In this document: positions 1 to 12,500 of the stretch, piece after piece
How the letters are laid out: the number at the start of each line of letters is the position of its first letter
Position numbering within the stretch: the stretch's first letter is position 1
Origin: Entomortierella parvispora
Lineage: Eukaryota; Mortierellomycota; Mortierellomycetes; Mortierellales; Mortierellaceae
Length of the DNA stretch: 64,000 bases
Assembly (NCBI GenBank): GCA_963573315.1
Contig: OY752145.1
Location: 2,108,001 to 2,172,000, forward strand
Reading direction: 5' to 3'
The notes under the pieces: generated by a model
Told to the model about the DNA's origin: nothing
Databases searched by the model: none
What the model saw: only the letters and a program-made list of their open reading frames with translations
Made by a program: the position numbers and the translations under genes

Positions 1-327
1 CTCGAAGGTTGGGATTCAATGTAGTCCAGTTTTTCGTCATCGATGGAGTGAGGGAGCTGTTGCTGTTGCTGTCGAGGGGCAAAGAGGTTCCTGTCTTTGG
101 ACATGGTGAGGGTGCTTCGTGGGAGAGTGCAAGAAAAAAAGGCACCCCCGGTTTTCAACAAAAAAAAAAAAAAAAAACTTTTTCCCGGATGATGTTGGAT
201 TAATGAGTTTTGACTCGACAGACGTGTTTCAATTTCTTTGTGGTGTTGGTCCCAATACGGTAGATGAAAGGTTCTTTTTTTTTTTTTTTTTTTTGGTGGC
301 GCGTTGACAGTTTATTCAGCGAAACTA
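1..327. other. 3' flank of first monooxygenase; no gene seen
   Basis: No supported coding sequence. It holds an A run (160-177) and a T run (275-294, 20 T). The second lies just beyond the monooxygenase stop codon, on its 3' side. Confidence 0.6.
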
Positions 328-2441
328 TTAAACAACAGCCGTCGTCGCCGCAGGAGCGTGCCCGGTCTCTGGCGCGTCAGTGATAACTGCCGCATTGTCG
401 CTCTTGTTTTTCTGCTGCTCATGTTCGAAACGCTTGGAAGCCAGCTGTGGGAGAACATGACCAGTCCCTCTCTTTGGAGCCTGGGGGAGGAAGGCAACCT
501 GTGGGCGGTAGGACGCCCCTTTCAGCACAGTACTGTATTTCACAGACTGAGGCACCAAATGGATAGCGAGGAAACGGATGGCACGTTCCCAGAAGGTCTA
601 CAACGTTCGTTGCCGAGAACGATGCTGTTAGCCATCTGGTAGTGTCTTTACGAGACTTCTGACACCTCCAGGTTGTTCATCTTACCTGTCCATGCAAAAA
701 GAGGGTGCTCATTTTGTTGGCATCAGCCTGGTCCTTTACGTGAGGGATTCTTTGAGACTTGTAGCTCTGAAAGGCATCTTGAATGGCCTCTGACGACTGA
801 GAAGGCAAGTCGTAGAGACAGTTGGCCAAGATTACCGCATCTTGCATGGCAGAGACTGCACCCTGCCCAGCGCTGGATAGAAGCTAAGGGACATATAAGC
901 ACAGACACGGAGGGTCATTGAGCCATTTATCGTTACGATCGTGGACAACCAGTCGACACAATTGAAATTTTCCAGAAGTTGGGCTCATACCTTGTGTGCG
1001 GCTGGGACAAAAGAAGAAGCACAAAGACGAGGCACAAAGAAGAGGCACAAGTGAGAGGCACAAAAAAAAGGGCACAGGTGGGCAAGGTTGAATTTTTAGA
1101 GTCAGACCTTGCTCTTTTTGCTGACGACAGGGTAAATGTTGGGCAGTTCACTACTCACCATCTCCAATGAGCACCGTCCGCCCATGGTACCAAGTCTCGT
1201 ACAACTTGTCTTCAAGGAAGGCTCGACAAACTTCGCCATCGGGTGTCGACAGGACCAAGTCACCAATGGTACGGCAACCTGGCACTCGCAGGTTCTTCAC
1301 CACGTCGAGAGTCTCTTCACTCACATTGGTGGACCATTCCGAGTTGCGGAGTCTTGTTGCCTCCGCGAGTGACAACGAGGTCTGCTGAAGAACAACAATC
1401 CAGCAAACTCGCTTCTCACTAATGTTGAACTCTGACCACTGTGTATGGAAACGTACAATTCGTTAGCTCGTTAGTTGTGTTCGAATGCTCAAGTCAACAC
1501 TGAAATATTTATCAACCTACACTGAAGTTTGAACCATCGCCAACGACATGATTGTACACCGCTTCCTTTCTCTCTACGAAGGGGTAGTCTTCGGTATCCA
1601 AGGGGCTTGTGGTACCCATGATGCAGACGTAGCCTTTATCCTGCTCTTCGGAGTCAGAGAGAGGCAACTTGTTTTCTTTCTTCAGACAAGAGTACATGTG
1701 CTGTCGGATACCACTATTGATACCGTCAGCCCCCACCAGGATTGAACCGTGGTCTTTGGTTCCATCCTCACATTCAATAGTCACCCCTTCATTGTTCTGC
1801 TCAGTGAACACGACCTCTTTGCCAAAGTGAATCTTTTCGGAGGGCACCTTGGACTTTAGCAATTGGTAGAGCATGGCTCGAGACAACAGGAGGCAGTCAT
1901 ATCCGACCCTACATTTTGGCAATACTCTGTTAGTGGCGTTCTTTTTGAGGATCAGCAGAAGAAGGAGAGGGACAAGGGGGAAAGGAAGAGGGGGAATTCA
2001 AGACAAGGATGAAGTAAACTTACTCTTCTTTGAGCTTCTCAAGAGAGAGAGATGCAACAACGTTGAGGTCTTCATACATAAAGTAGCGTGCATCTGTTGG
2101 AGCAGATAGGGCCAAAAGCTCCTCGTACAGACCCAGCTGTTCGAAAACAGGTAGGATACTGGCGTTCAACGACAACACAGACCCTACCCAACCATAACCA
2201 CGATCAGGTCGATGTCGATGAACTCTTTTCCCATGATCAACAAAAACTTTACAGGATTCAAGTCTTTGTGCTTACCAAGGGGCTGAGATTCTGGAGATTT
2301 TTCATAGATCTCATAAGCGATGCCAGCTTTGGCAAGGAGGAGGGCAAGAAAGAGTCCACCAATGCCCGCGCCGACTATCAAGACCTTTGAGGAAGGGGCG
2401 GTGGTGGTCTGCGGGTCCGCATCGGTGCTGTGGTTGGCCAT
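328..2441 (-). CDS. FAD-dependent monooxygenase, seven exons
   Basis: Predicted class A flavoprotein monooxygenase (MAK1/PaxM/salicylate-hydroxylase-like), which uses FAD and NAD(P)H to hydroxylate a small, usually aromatic or isoprenoid substrate; the substrate cannot be told from sequence. Exons in gene order: 2276-2441, 2024-2183, 1521-1926, 1159-1381, 991-1001, 686-883, 328-597. They sum to 1434 nt (477 aa) with every junction in phase and GT-AG introns. Near the N-terminus is the dinucleotide-binding GAGIGG (G24, G26, G29). The second FAD motif, GDAAHK...SAGQG (about 317-330), is assembled from three exons, one only 11 nt long. A middle block (VGADGINS) fits the DG motif of the family. 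The tail after about residue 400 is low in similarity features and Ala/Thr rich. A paralogue lies at 29556-31541. The start is the first ATG of a frame running straight into the FAD motif. Family assignment is firm; reaction is unknown. Confidence 0.9.
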
Positions 2442-3543
2442 GGTAGAGCAGAAGCAAGTGTCGAGAGGAAAGAGGGTGAATGGGACGAAAGATGGACAGA
2501 TGGGCAGGCAACAGAGTGAATGAGAAGAGATGAGAAGAGAACACGCGGAATGGAGTGAGACGAGGCAATGGCGTTTTAACAGGAGAACGAGAGGAAGAGA
2601 ACAGTCTGGTTCTTCCGAAGAGCAGCGCTTCTTTCCTTGCCATTGTGTCCCTCCTGCGCCTGGGAGTGTAGACTGTCAATCGATGCATGAACAGACACCA
2701 ATTGGACACAGCATGGCCAAGGTCCCACAGAGGAGCAGCAGACCAGCACCAACGCAAACGAGTGCTCACAGCTGTTGTGGCCACTCTGCAGCCGAGGCTT
2801 TGTGCTTCAACACCAGGGAGACTGGGTGCATTCTTGCTACAGTAGTCTAGCAGCCAAGTCAAGGGCCCCACGACGTGAATGCGGCGAACTGATGGGATGC
2901 TAGATAAAAGCAATCGCAGCGCGACATCCTCCCCGCAGGATGCAAGGGTGTAGTCACAGCGCATGGTCTCAAAAGAAGCACCCTTCAGGCACCAAGGACG
3001 CGTCAGAACGCGTCAACGAGGGACGTTTGGAAAGAAACGCGCTCCCGGACCCTCGAGGGCACCGGCATCCCGAAGTCGAGGCCCTCTCGGTGGCGTGGAT
3101 GGTGTTGGGGAGCAAAGAAGAGAGAGATGGACTTCATAGACCCCTCCTCCCCCCCTTTTTTTTGAATGTGATCACGCAGCCAGCATCATGTGATTCCTAG
3201 AGATGAGCAATGGCCGATGGAATGGGCCAGACAGGGGGGAGGAGAGCGATTCAGTCCTCCGGAGGGCGAAGGGAGGGCTGCATCCTCCCTCCTTCCTGTT
3301 TCCCTGCATGCATGCATGCAAGTCCCCGTGCCTGCTTCTGTCCGCTTCTCCTCTTCCTCATTCCCTCTTGCCACCTCTTCGCTTCCCTTCCCTTCCCTTC
3401 GCTTTCCTCTCCTTTCGTTCCCTCTCCTTCCCTTTTCTTCCCTCTCCTTCCCTTGCCCATTTCTTGACAGACCAAGACACATTTCTCGCTCGCGCCTTTC
3501 ATAGCATTCAACTGACGGCGGCAGACTGCCATTCGACTTCATC
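2442..3543. promoter_or_regulatory. Divergent promoter region, monooxygenase / FAB1
   Basis: A 1.1-kb region between two divergent start codons with no credible gene. The 3341-3462 part, just 5' of the FAB1 ATG, is an almost pure CT tract (repeated CTTCC units). Such pyrimidine-rich leaders also precede other genes here. No TATA box is convincing. Confidence 0.5.
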
Positions 3544-6500
3544 ATGGCCATGGTTGCATCAAAGCCATTGCCACCCATCCCCTCTGCCCCCATCAGCGAG
3601 AAAGGCGACAAGGAGGAAAAGTCTGAGAAGTCAGAGCGGGGCGAGAGAAGGTCCCATCTCTTCTCGACCGTCGCCAACCTCAAGCGAAAACTCGAGTTGC
3701 CTCTGGCAGCTTTAACGACCTCCTCTTCTAACGCCCAACTGCAACCGCAGCTTCAGGTCGACCTGAAGAGCTCCAGTCGAAACAACAGCTGCAGCAACAT
3801 ACTTACCGCATCCACCTCGGCCGCGACGACGCCCGGACAATACCCACCGTCAAGACCACGCTCCCCGTTGCCTCCATTTGCATCTTCTGAAGAAACACCA
3901 GCAGCGCCTGTATCAGCAGCAGATGTCCGTCGTGAAGTCAAGCACAACCCGCACTACATGCCGCTGGATCAGCGATCCATCCAGCACCTCCGCGCCATAG
4001 CCCGACAATCTATTGCCAGCTCATACCTGGAGCCAGAGCTACTTTGGCTGCGGTTGTTTATGGAGATGATCCAGAAACTGGCGGCAAATGTGTCAGATGC
4101 ATGGCAACAGATTGAAGCGTCGTACGAGGCCACGAGCGAGGGTCAGCACAGGGGAAAGAATGAAAAGGAAGAGTCAGGCGCCCCTGACCAAGTCATCAAA
4201 CGGGAAAAATCCAGAAAGAACACGGACCTGGCGGAAGAACAGGCAAAAGGGACAAAAGGGACGCTCAAGAACAAACCTGTTTTCACATACGACATCCTGC
4301 TAAACAAGCAAGTCGGATCCACGCACGAGTGCTTTTTCACCAATGGCGTATTTGAAGGCGAGTCCATTCTCAAAGAAGAACGCTCCTACGGCGAACGACG
4401 ACGAGGTAAAGTGGCGCTTCAGTAGCCCTGCTGTATGCTGCATTCTCTAGGAAGGTAAAGTTTACTGACATCAACTCTGCGTGTGTTTTTGCAGACGCAC
4501 CAAAGGAAGATCGGATTCGGATTCCTTTGGGAGGTACAATATCTCTTGTCGGGGGGCCTGAAGATCTACCAAAGGCGGAAAAAATTCTCGAGATAATCGT
4601 TTTTGCGCTTTGTTCATTACAACTTGAGGCGTATCTAATGCGAGATCACGACGTTGTTCGTCCGCTCGTTGTTCCAACAGGAGCAGATGCAGATCTCAGA
4701 ATCGCAAAACCTCCGACTGGGCTACCTCAGCCACAGGCTCGCAGCACTACCCTAGATAGTTCGAAAAGAGTTTCAAAAGGATCCATGTTCTTCGGCTGGC
4801 TGACGCGAGGCACTGTACCGGCAAAATACAAGAAGGGTACGACACAACTCGCACAGGACGTAGATCAAAAACCAGAACATATTCGGGCTGAGAATGGGTC
4901 TGGCCAGAGCACTGTGGCCTCCAGCATCGCAGAGGATCTTGGAATAGGCGACGATTTACAAAATGTCCAAGGATCCAGATTCGGCAAGATGATTCAGCAA
5001 ATCGAAAGGGCCATCATCTCGGTTTCCCCCGACATTCAGTTTCCCCCGCCCCACCTCCTGTTGAGGTTACGTGAAGAAGAGATCCTCGGAACAGACGCGA
5101 GACGAAAATCATACACCTGGGAAGACGTTGATTTTGTAGCGAAAAAAATTGGGTTCGGAAACCGTATGGGCCGGTCCAGCACAGTCAGCACTTTTCAAGC
5201 CCCTCGATTCGGGACGAGCATGCCTATTCAGGCTGGGAAAGGCCTTGTAAAAGGGAAAGCGAATAGACTCCCCATTGACTCCAGGGCAGGACTCGATCAT
5301 CTCATGACAAATAGTAATGCCGTGCAAGGGATTTTTAACCACCAATCTATTTCATTCTCGTACTCGCGTTACTGGTCTGCAACAGCCGCTGCGCCATGCA
5401 ACCCACCTGACATGATCACGGTCGAGTACTACCGTAAAGAAGGGCCGTACGAGGATATGGGCTTGGGCGAGATGATAGAGTTCATTTGTAAAGGAGCCAA
5501 TGCAGGATGCTCAGACAAGACTTGTGGTCATAAGCGTCTGGAGCACATTTCGACATACACACATGGAGAAGCTCGGATCAATATCACAGTTGAACAGCTA
5601 CGCCCAGACTCAAGCGCAGACTTTGCATCAGAGGAATTCGCGCCATTCTTATCAAGTAGCAGGAAAATTGCGGCATGGACTCGGTGTAAAATGTGCAGGT
5701 CGCGCACAAAACCCAGGATGCTGTCAAAGGCGTCACGGTTGTACTCATTTGGCAAATATCTCGAGCTGCTACTGTATGGACAAAATTTCGAGCCAGGCCA
5801 GCGCCCACTCTGTGAGCACACCAAGTCAAAGGACACAATGGCGCGATGCTTCTTATACGGAGGCCTGGTGGTCACCTTCGAATATGAAAGCATTGACTTG
5901 TTTGAGATGCGGATATCTCGACTCCAGGTTCAAGAAGATTTTCCGGCCATGCCGAGATTTCTGCCTAGTCTTATGGACGATGACGACCACGAGTATGCTG
6001 CATCTACTGCAAGTCTCTCGTCTCAAATGTTACTACCAGCAGCCGACAGCCCCGTCTCGCAGAACAGTGACTATATCACTGAAACAGATCGTTCTAAATT
6101 GGTCAACAAGACAAGACTTGAGATCATGCACTTCTACGAGTCCTGCAAAAAGATCATTGTCTCCATGGAAGAACTGTTGGGGGAGACGCGATCGAGCTCA
6201 AAATTTTCCAGTTCCAAAAATCCTCTCGCCCCGCATACCGTTCAAGATCCAGCAGCCAGGGCCGCTTTGGATCGATTAGATGAACTTGGCGACCGATGGA
6301 AAGCAGAAGAGTTCAGTTTGTATGACCAGCTCAGGCAGCATCCGGTTTCTCGGCTGAATGATCTACGTAATCGCCTTCAGGAGTACATAAAGCGAACAAT
6401 GCGGTCGATGGAGATGTGGCAAAAGGAATACTGCCCTCAAGCATTGCAAGCAAGCACAGAAAAGCACAGCGTCGCCTGGGTGTTACCTGAATATGTCAAG

Positions 6501-7661
6501 TAAGACTCTGTCCTGGATATACGGAATTATTGGCGAATATCTTACTGATGCGACCTTCAACTTCTGCCTCATAGGTCCGAAACTCTCCATACGTTCCCTG
6601 GCTCATGTGTAATTGTAAGGGAGGACGAACCAAGCTCCATTATTGCCTGCGCTTTGAGGTACTTATAGAGTCAAACGCTCACGAATTTTCTGACATTACA
6701 GTCTTTGCTCTTAGACATACTAAATAACTCTTCGTTGTTACTAGTTCTATGGATTACCTATGTCTACTCTCTTCCTTACTATCCTCAGATGAGTTTCAGC
6801 CGGAAAAGAACGAAAATCCACCTCAACCGCCACAAAAAGACATTCCCCATAGCGACTCAACTATTAGGGCAGCACCTTTGCTGAGAGCATCCCGCTCCGC
6901 CAGCAGTGTTACATTAGCGAGACGCAAGAGCGGAAGCAGAGGAAGCGAAGGCAGTACCACTATCACTGGGAGTGCGGATGGGTCCTCCCTTGGAAAATAC
7001 CGTAGCGCAAGTGAAAATGGAGATGAGGCTGACGACGACGACGACTCGTTTTTAGTCGTGGACGGATATCAAACATCAGTCAAGTTTCTAGAAGACTCGA
7101 GGGTCGATTTTTCAAGTCTACTCCCAAGCGGGTCGTTGTCTGCAAGAAGTACAATTGGACTTCATTTTGGTTCGAGTCGCCATTCCAAAAACACGACACT
7201 GAGCAGCATGAGCAGCGCTATGGCGGAAAAGCACCACAAAGGCAGCCATGCTCTTCCTGAGGTATCCCGACCCATGAGCATGATGGCATTCCCAAGTTCA
7301 ACTCCAGCCCTTGTAACTTCTCCTTTATCGACTCCTTCGGAATCAATGGCCACAAATTCGTTCTTTTTGGCACCACCACCCGACAGCCGATCCACAACAC
7401 CAACGCCCAGTGGGAAACCATCGAAGCATACTTTTGGCTATACCGCTCTCACCTCAGGGCTCAGCGGCACCATGAAGGGCCTTAGTCTTAATGCGCTCTC
7501 TGAGAAGATTGGTAGTGGTTTTTCGAGTTATGGGGCTTCCAGTGCCCAGATCGAAAAGGCGGACAAGGATTTCTTTAAGACCGAGGGCCAAGAACGAACC
7601 ATGCGAGAGACCCTTTTAGAGAATGAATCCATGGCGAGAAGTCCACATATGAAAGCACGTA

Positions 7662-7692
<31 letters not shown>

Positions 7693-9448
7693 ATACCTGT
7701 CTGACGATTGACTAATGAACTGGCTGTCGGATAGGGTTTTCTCATGGAAATACTTCGTTTTCCTGCACCATATACTATGCTGCCGAGTTTGACACACTTC
7801 GACGCCGATGTGGGATCCACCAGAATTACGTCCGCTCTCTGTCGAGATGCAAGAGTTGGAATGCAAACGGAGGAAAGAGTAAAAGCAGTTTTTACAAGAC
7901 AAGGGGTAATCAAGGCAGACATTGCCGCTAACAGCTACATAGATCTGTTGGCCATTCTCTTTTCTTCCTCTCCCCTCCAGGAGGGTATCTGAACGATGCA
8001 TTTATCTCCTTCTTTTTCAACCTTTTTTAGACGACCGTTTCGTGGTCAAGCAAATGGTATCGAGTTGGAATATCGCAGAAAAGGACGAATTGCTAAAGTT
8101 TGCTCCGAAATATTTCGATTACATGGAACGTACACGGGATGCACCAACAGTTTTGGCAAAGATTTTTGGATTTTACACATTCAAGATCAAGAACGGAACT
8201 TCAGGGCAAGTCCTGAAGATTGACGTCCTTGTCATGGAGCATCTATTTTACAATCAAAAGATCACAAGGGTATGTTATCTCTCATGTTTATTTTTGTGTG
8301 ATCTGTCAGACCCCACCCACCTAACTTTGTGGAATTTGCTCCACTTGCCCCATTTTTTTTTTTTTTGTTTGTTTCCTTGTAGACATTCGACTTGAAGGGA
8401 ATCCAGGATCGACATGCAGGGTCAAAAGTCAGCACAAACAACAGAGGGAATGGAAACGGTGGTGGCGGCGGATCGACCACGTTGTGGGATGGTGATTTCA
8501 TTGAAGGGCGATACAAGGCTCTGCTGCTGATTCATTCACACTCAAAGAAGATTATTCGGGAGGCGCTTGTGAATGATACCGAGTTTTTGTCTGGGGCAAA
8601 TATCATGGATTATTCGCTGCTCGTTGGAGTCGATGATGAACGCAAAGAGTTGGTTGTCGGTATTGTGGGTACGTCACTTTTTTTTTAATGCTGGCTCAGT
8701 TCTTGCAGGTTTTAGATTCTCAAGTATGGTAATTGACGCAATTGCTCTGGTATTACAAGACTTTATTGGCGCGTACACATGGTACAAGCGTATAGAGTCC
8801 AAAGGTAAAACGACCCTTAGAGGCGCCAAAGATAGTGTCACAGTCTTGCCACCACAGCAATACATGACGAGATTCCAACAATCCATGGAACAATATTTCA
8901 TTGCCGTGCCTGGTAAGTTGAGCCGCTTGATTCTTCAGTCATCTCCGATGTGTCTTGGTTACTGATCAGGGAGGGGGGTGGGGTCACGCTCTTCTTTGGA
9001 TATGTTGATAGATAAATGGTCCAAAACCGTAGTGGAACAGAAGCGTGAAGCCAAGAAGGAAATACGAGCAAATATCCCGAGCACCATTCCGGAAGGTTCC
9101 AAGGAGAGTACGGATATAAACACGCCAGATCTTGAGCAATCCCTAAAAAGCAAGACTTCGGGCTACCTTGAAAAGATGTCCAAGGCCTTTGTCCTCCAGT
9201 CGTCATCAGCAAAGCTACATCAGGCCGATACTCTGTCGACGAGTCCTGCCTCACCCGCCGGTCTGGCTACCCCTGCCCCTACTTTCAGAAAAAAAGGGAC
9301 AAAGACCGTTGAAGGAAGTAAATTGGACTCTGGGGTATTATCGGAAGCAAGCCAACTGCGGTATCATACCACGGATGCAGAGGACGAGGCTCTCGACCAA
9401 AGAGAGCGAGGACTGCGTCTCCCACGCGTATTTTACCCTCTAGATTAG
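3544..9448 (+). CDS. FAB1: 1-phosphatidylinositol-3-phosphate 5-kinase, FYVE-less
   Basis: Makes PI(3,5)P2 from PI3P on endosome/vacuole membranes. Nine exons: 3544-4405, 4495-6499, 6575-6658, 6745-7658, 7735-7905, 8031-8269, 8383-8668, 8760-8912, 8970-9448; 5193 nt, 1730 aa, all phases consistent. Order: Ser-rich N-terminus without FYVE cysteines; a shortened CCT chaperonin-like part (about 130-350, with GGTISLVGG); the Fab1 Cys-rich domain (about 594-770, pairs such as CSDKTCGH and CKMC); the signature VREDEPSSIIA (about 970); and a PIP-kinase core (about 1289-1585) with DLKG (1428-1431), MDYSLLVG (about 1500) and IVDFIGAYTW. The linker 984-1288 is Ser-rich and disordered. The product is shorter than yeast Fab1 and human PIKfyve. 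The missing FYVE domain resembles plant FAB1C/D, so it may be a second Fab1-type kinase. It converges on the transcription factor gene, 85 bp between stops. Confidence 0.93.
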
Positions 9449-9533
9449 ACAGCATTGCGATTTTTTGTCTTTTTTTCCAACTTATTCTTAAAAAAAAAAA
9501 AAAAAAAAAAAAGGGTCTATGTACAAGCTTGGA
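9449..9533. other. Convergent 3' spacer with A23 tract
   Basis: Only 85 bp separates the stop codons of FAB1 (+) and the Zn2Cys6 factor (-). It contains a run of 23 A (9490-9512). The transcripts probably overlap in their 3' UTRs. Confidence 0.6.
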
Positions 9534-12500
9534 CTATTGGTATCGCCTCCGAATTGGATCGCGTAATTGATCGTCCGAAAGCTCTTGAGCCTTTGAAGCT
9601 TCTAAAGCTCTTGCGGCCTCCATTGCAGCCACATCCCTTTCCTTGTCTTCCAGATGTCTGAGAGATAAATCAGACTTGGCCTCTGTCCTAAAATGATCCG
9701 GTGGAGACTGTCCAGTCTGGGAAGGTGGTAGCGTCGGCAATGTCTGGGCTATTGATCTAGTGGCTGGAGAAGCTCCGGCGTCTCTCTCTCCTTGTCTCCA
9801 CTCAGCTACCCGATCCATCCCCATGTCCTGCTCTCTCTGCAGCTGCTGCTGAAGGATCAACTGGTAGGCGTCGAACTGCTGTTGCTGCTGTAGTTGAAGA
9901 AGTTGTTGATGGTGAAAGAAAGCATGAATTTGGCTCAGAGTCGAGTTGGGTTGGTTCGGGGGTTCGCTGGATCGGTGATTTCCAGTGCCTTGACTTTCCT
10001 CAGTAATTGAGCCACCTCCACCACTCCGGCTGCTGACAATGGATTGAAGTGAAGGTGGGACTATATCAGAATACATTGAGTCCAATGCAGAGGCAGCTAC
10101 AGTGCTCGCTCTGATGTAGCTGGCGCTGCTCACAGTCGAACGATCTACGGGCGATATGGATGTCCTGTGGTATGGGGAATGAGAGACGTGTCCTTCATTC
10201 AAGATCCTCTCAGGATCATAGGACCCATGACGATGTCGTCGGGCAGACGGTGCAAAAGTTTGTGCCCTACTAGTGGTATCCAGGGTGGGGGACATGGGGT
10301 CCTGAGTGGTCCTAAAAGAAGTGTATCCAAGTTGCGGTTGCTCAAAATACGAACTGGTACCAGCGCCTTCTTGCCTTGTTGAGTGGCCGAAACTACGGCC
10401 TAGCCTCTCGTGGGTCTCTGAGGGGATGGAGCTGTCGTAGGGGTGTTGGTGTTGATGTTGATATCGATCGGCCTGCTCAAGTTGGTGAGGAGGTGGGTCG
10501 CTTGCATGGTCGACATAGCGTGCAAGTCCTGATCCTACCGAGATTGCCGGATAACTTGGCGAATGATGCGACCCCTCTGGTAATGGGCTCTGGGCAAACC
10601 TTGATAACGGAGGTGGCGGTGCTGGTGGCGGCGAAAAGGCATCTTCGCGTGCTATCGCATGCCCTGTCCGCGAGCTTGTGGTGGCACTTCTCTCTGACTC
10701 CGGGGAGTCGCTGGATTCATACATGGATACTGACGGCCGTTTTCGACCAAGTAGAGAGCTTGTAGTCAATGTTGGAGTCCGATTCATACCGAGTCGGGGC
10801 GAAGATGAGGTGCTGTCAGAGGCACTTGTTGCTGGAGCCGGTGATCCCCGCCAGGCTGGTGTGGTACCTGAAGACGACCGTCTACCTCCAACGATACTCC
10901 CGACAGAAACAGTTCCCGCCGCCGGAGAGGATGATGACGACGATTGTGACCTAAACATTCGTCCAGGCCGTGGTGAATAAGGGGACAGTGGTGAGGGTGG
11001 GACAGAAGTGCCCGTTATTTTTGATAATCCTTGAAGAGATGCAGTAAATGGTGCTTGGCCATCAGAGCCCTTCGAATGTAGCGAATCATCTTGATCAAAT
11101 TGGGCTGAGAAAGGATGTCCAGGAAATTCTGTAGACGTTATGTGGCGACTTTGGAGTTCCTGCAGACGTTCGTTCTCAAGAGAGTTGCTTGATGTTGTAT
11201 TAGGTGAGTAAAGATGTGAGTGATGCTGTGTATGGTGTTGCTTGGAGCGTTGAGGCGCAGTACTATACCCACGATATTCAAGCGGGTGCGAATATAAGTT
11301 GGAAGTTGTCGGTAATCTCGCACCGGATGGCGAAGTAGGTCTGGACAGTCCAGCTGCTGTCATAGAAACATCACAGGCTTGGAGAGCTGTTGGGGCCCCC
11401 CATCCTGCGGCGGAATCAGGCTGGGAAGATCGCACGTCAAAGGAGATCTGGGGATTCAGTGTCAGCTTTCCTGTTGGTATCGCATAAGCAGACTGATATG
11501 GAGTTGTAAGGGCAACCCTGTGCACCGGTCCTGTGGGCGATTCTAGCGAGAGCGCCAGCAACGACGCTGCCGTTCCATCCGGCGCAGCGCTTGCTGGAAG
11601 AGCGGGCGACCCCCGTGGTGAGGACGTTGGTATTCTTTGGGAATGGCTGCTGCTCTGGTCCATATCTGTCTCATCCATTTCAAAAATGGTTGGGTGGGAT
11701 CCTTCACGCGTTGATGTTGCAGAGGAGCTATTCTCTGAAACCTGAGAGACCTCTCTTCGACTACGAGCTGTTGAGGCTGGTGTTGACTTTGTGTTGGCCA
11801 TTGTGAAGGACGGCAAAGTCGGCGTCTCCTTCGAGGCTAGTCAGCGAATAATGGATAAAATGAAGCGTTAGCAAGCCGATGGGTATGTGAATACATAGTC
11901 TTCTATACGCAATTAATATCATACTTCTGATACCAGTATTTCCGCGCTGTAGTTGGTGCTCTTCGTGGTGTCGCTGCTGTTCGTTTGATGGAATCAAGGA
12001 CGGCGGTTTTCCTCCGATATTGAAGGGCGAAAGGATCGAATCCAAAACGTCTGTCGGTACGGCGACATTCAACTGCCTGATGCACCATAATGTCTTCATC
12101 AAGTTGACTTTTGCCGGGGTCGAGATGGCTGGGTCAAGCACCATGGAATTGAAAAGTTGAATGGTTGCGGCTTCGGTTAGGCACCGCATCCCCAGACCTA
12201 GACAGTAGTGTCTCATGTCGGGCTCTTTGATCATATCACTTATAGTTGCCGTGATTCCATTCGCGCTTGTAGCTAATGTGCGTAGGGGGGACTCTCTTCG
12301 AGGTCCAAGACCTGTTGGACTTGATCGGATTGAAAACGGCAAGCTGTTCAGGACAAAAATGTGGCCCAGACGATAGTACAAGTCCAGGACCGATGCATAC
12401 GAGGAAAATAGCTCCAAAGACGTCGCAGAGGTAGTTGAGGATGTTGAGGAGAGTGACGAAGTAGAGGATGAAGAGGGAGAGGACAAGGTTGAAGCTGGGG

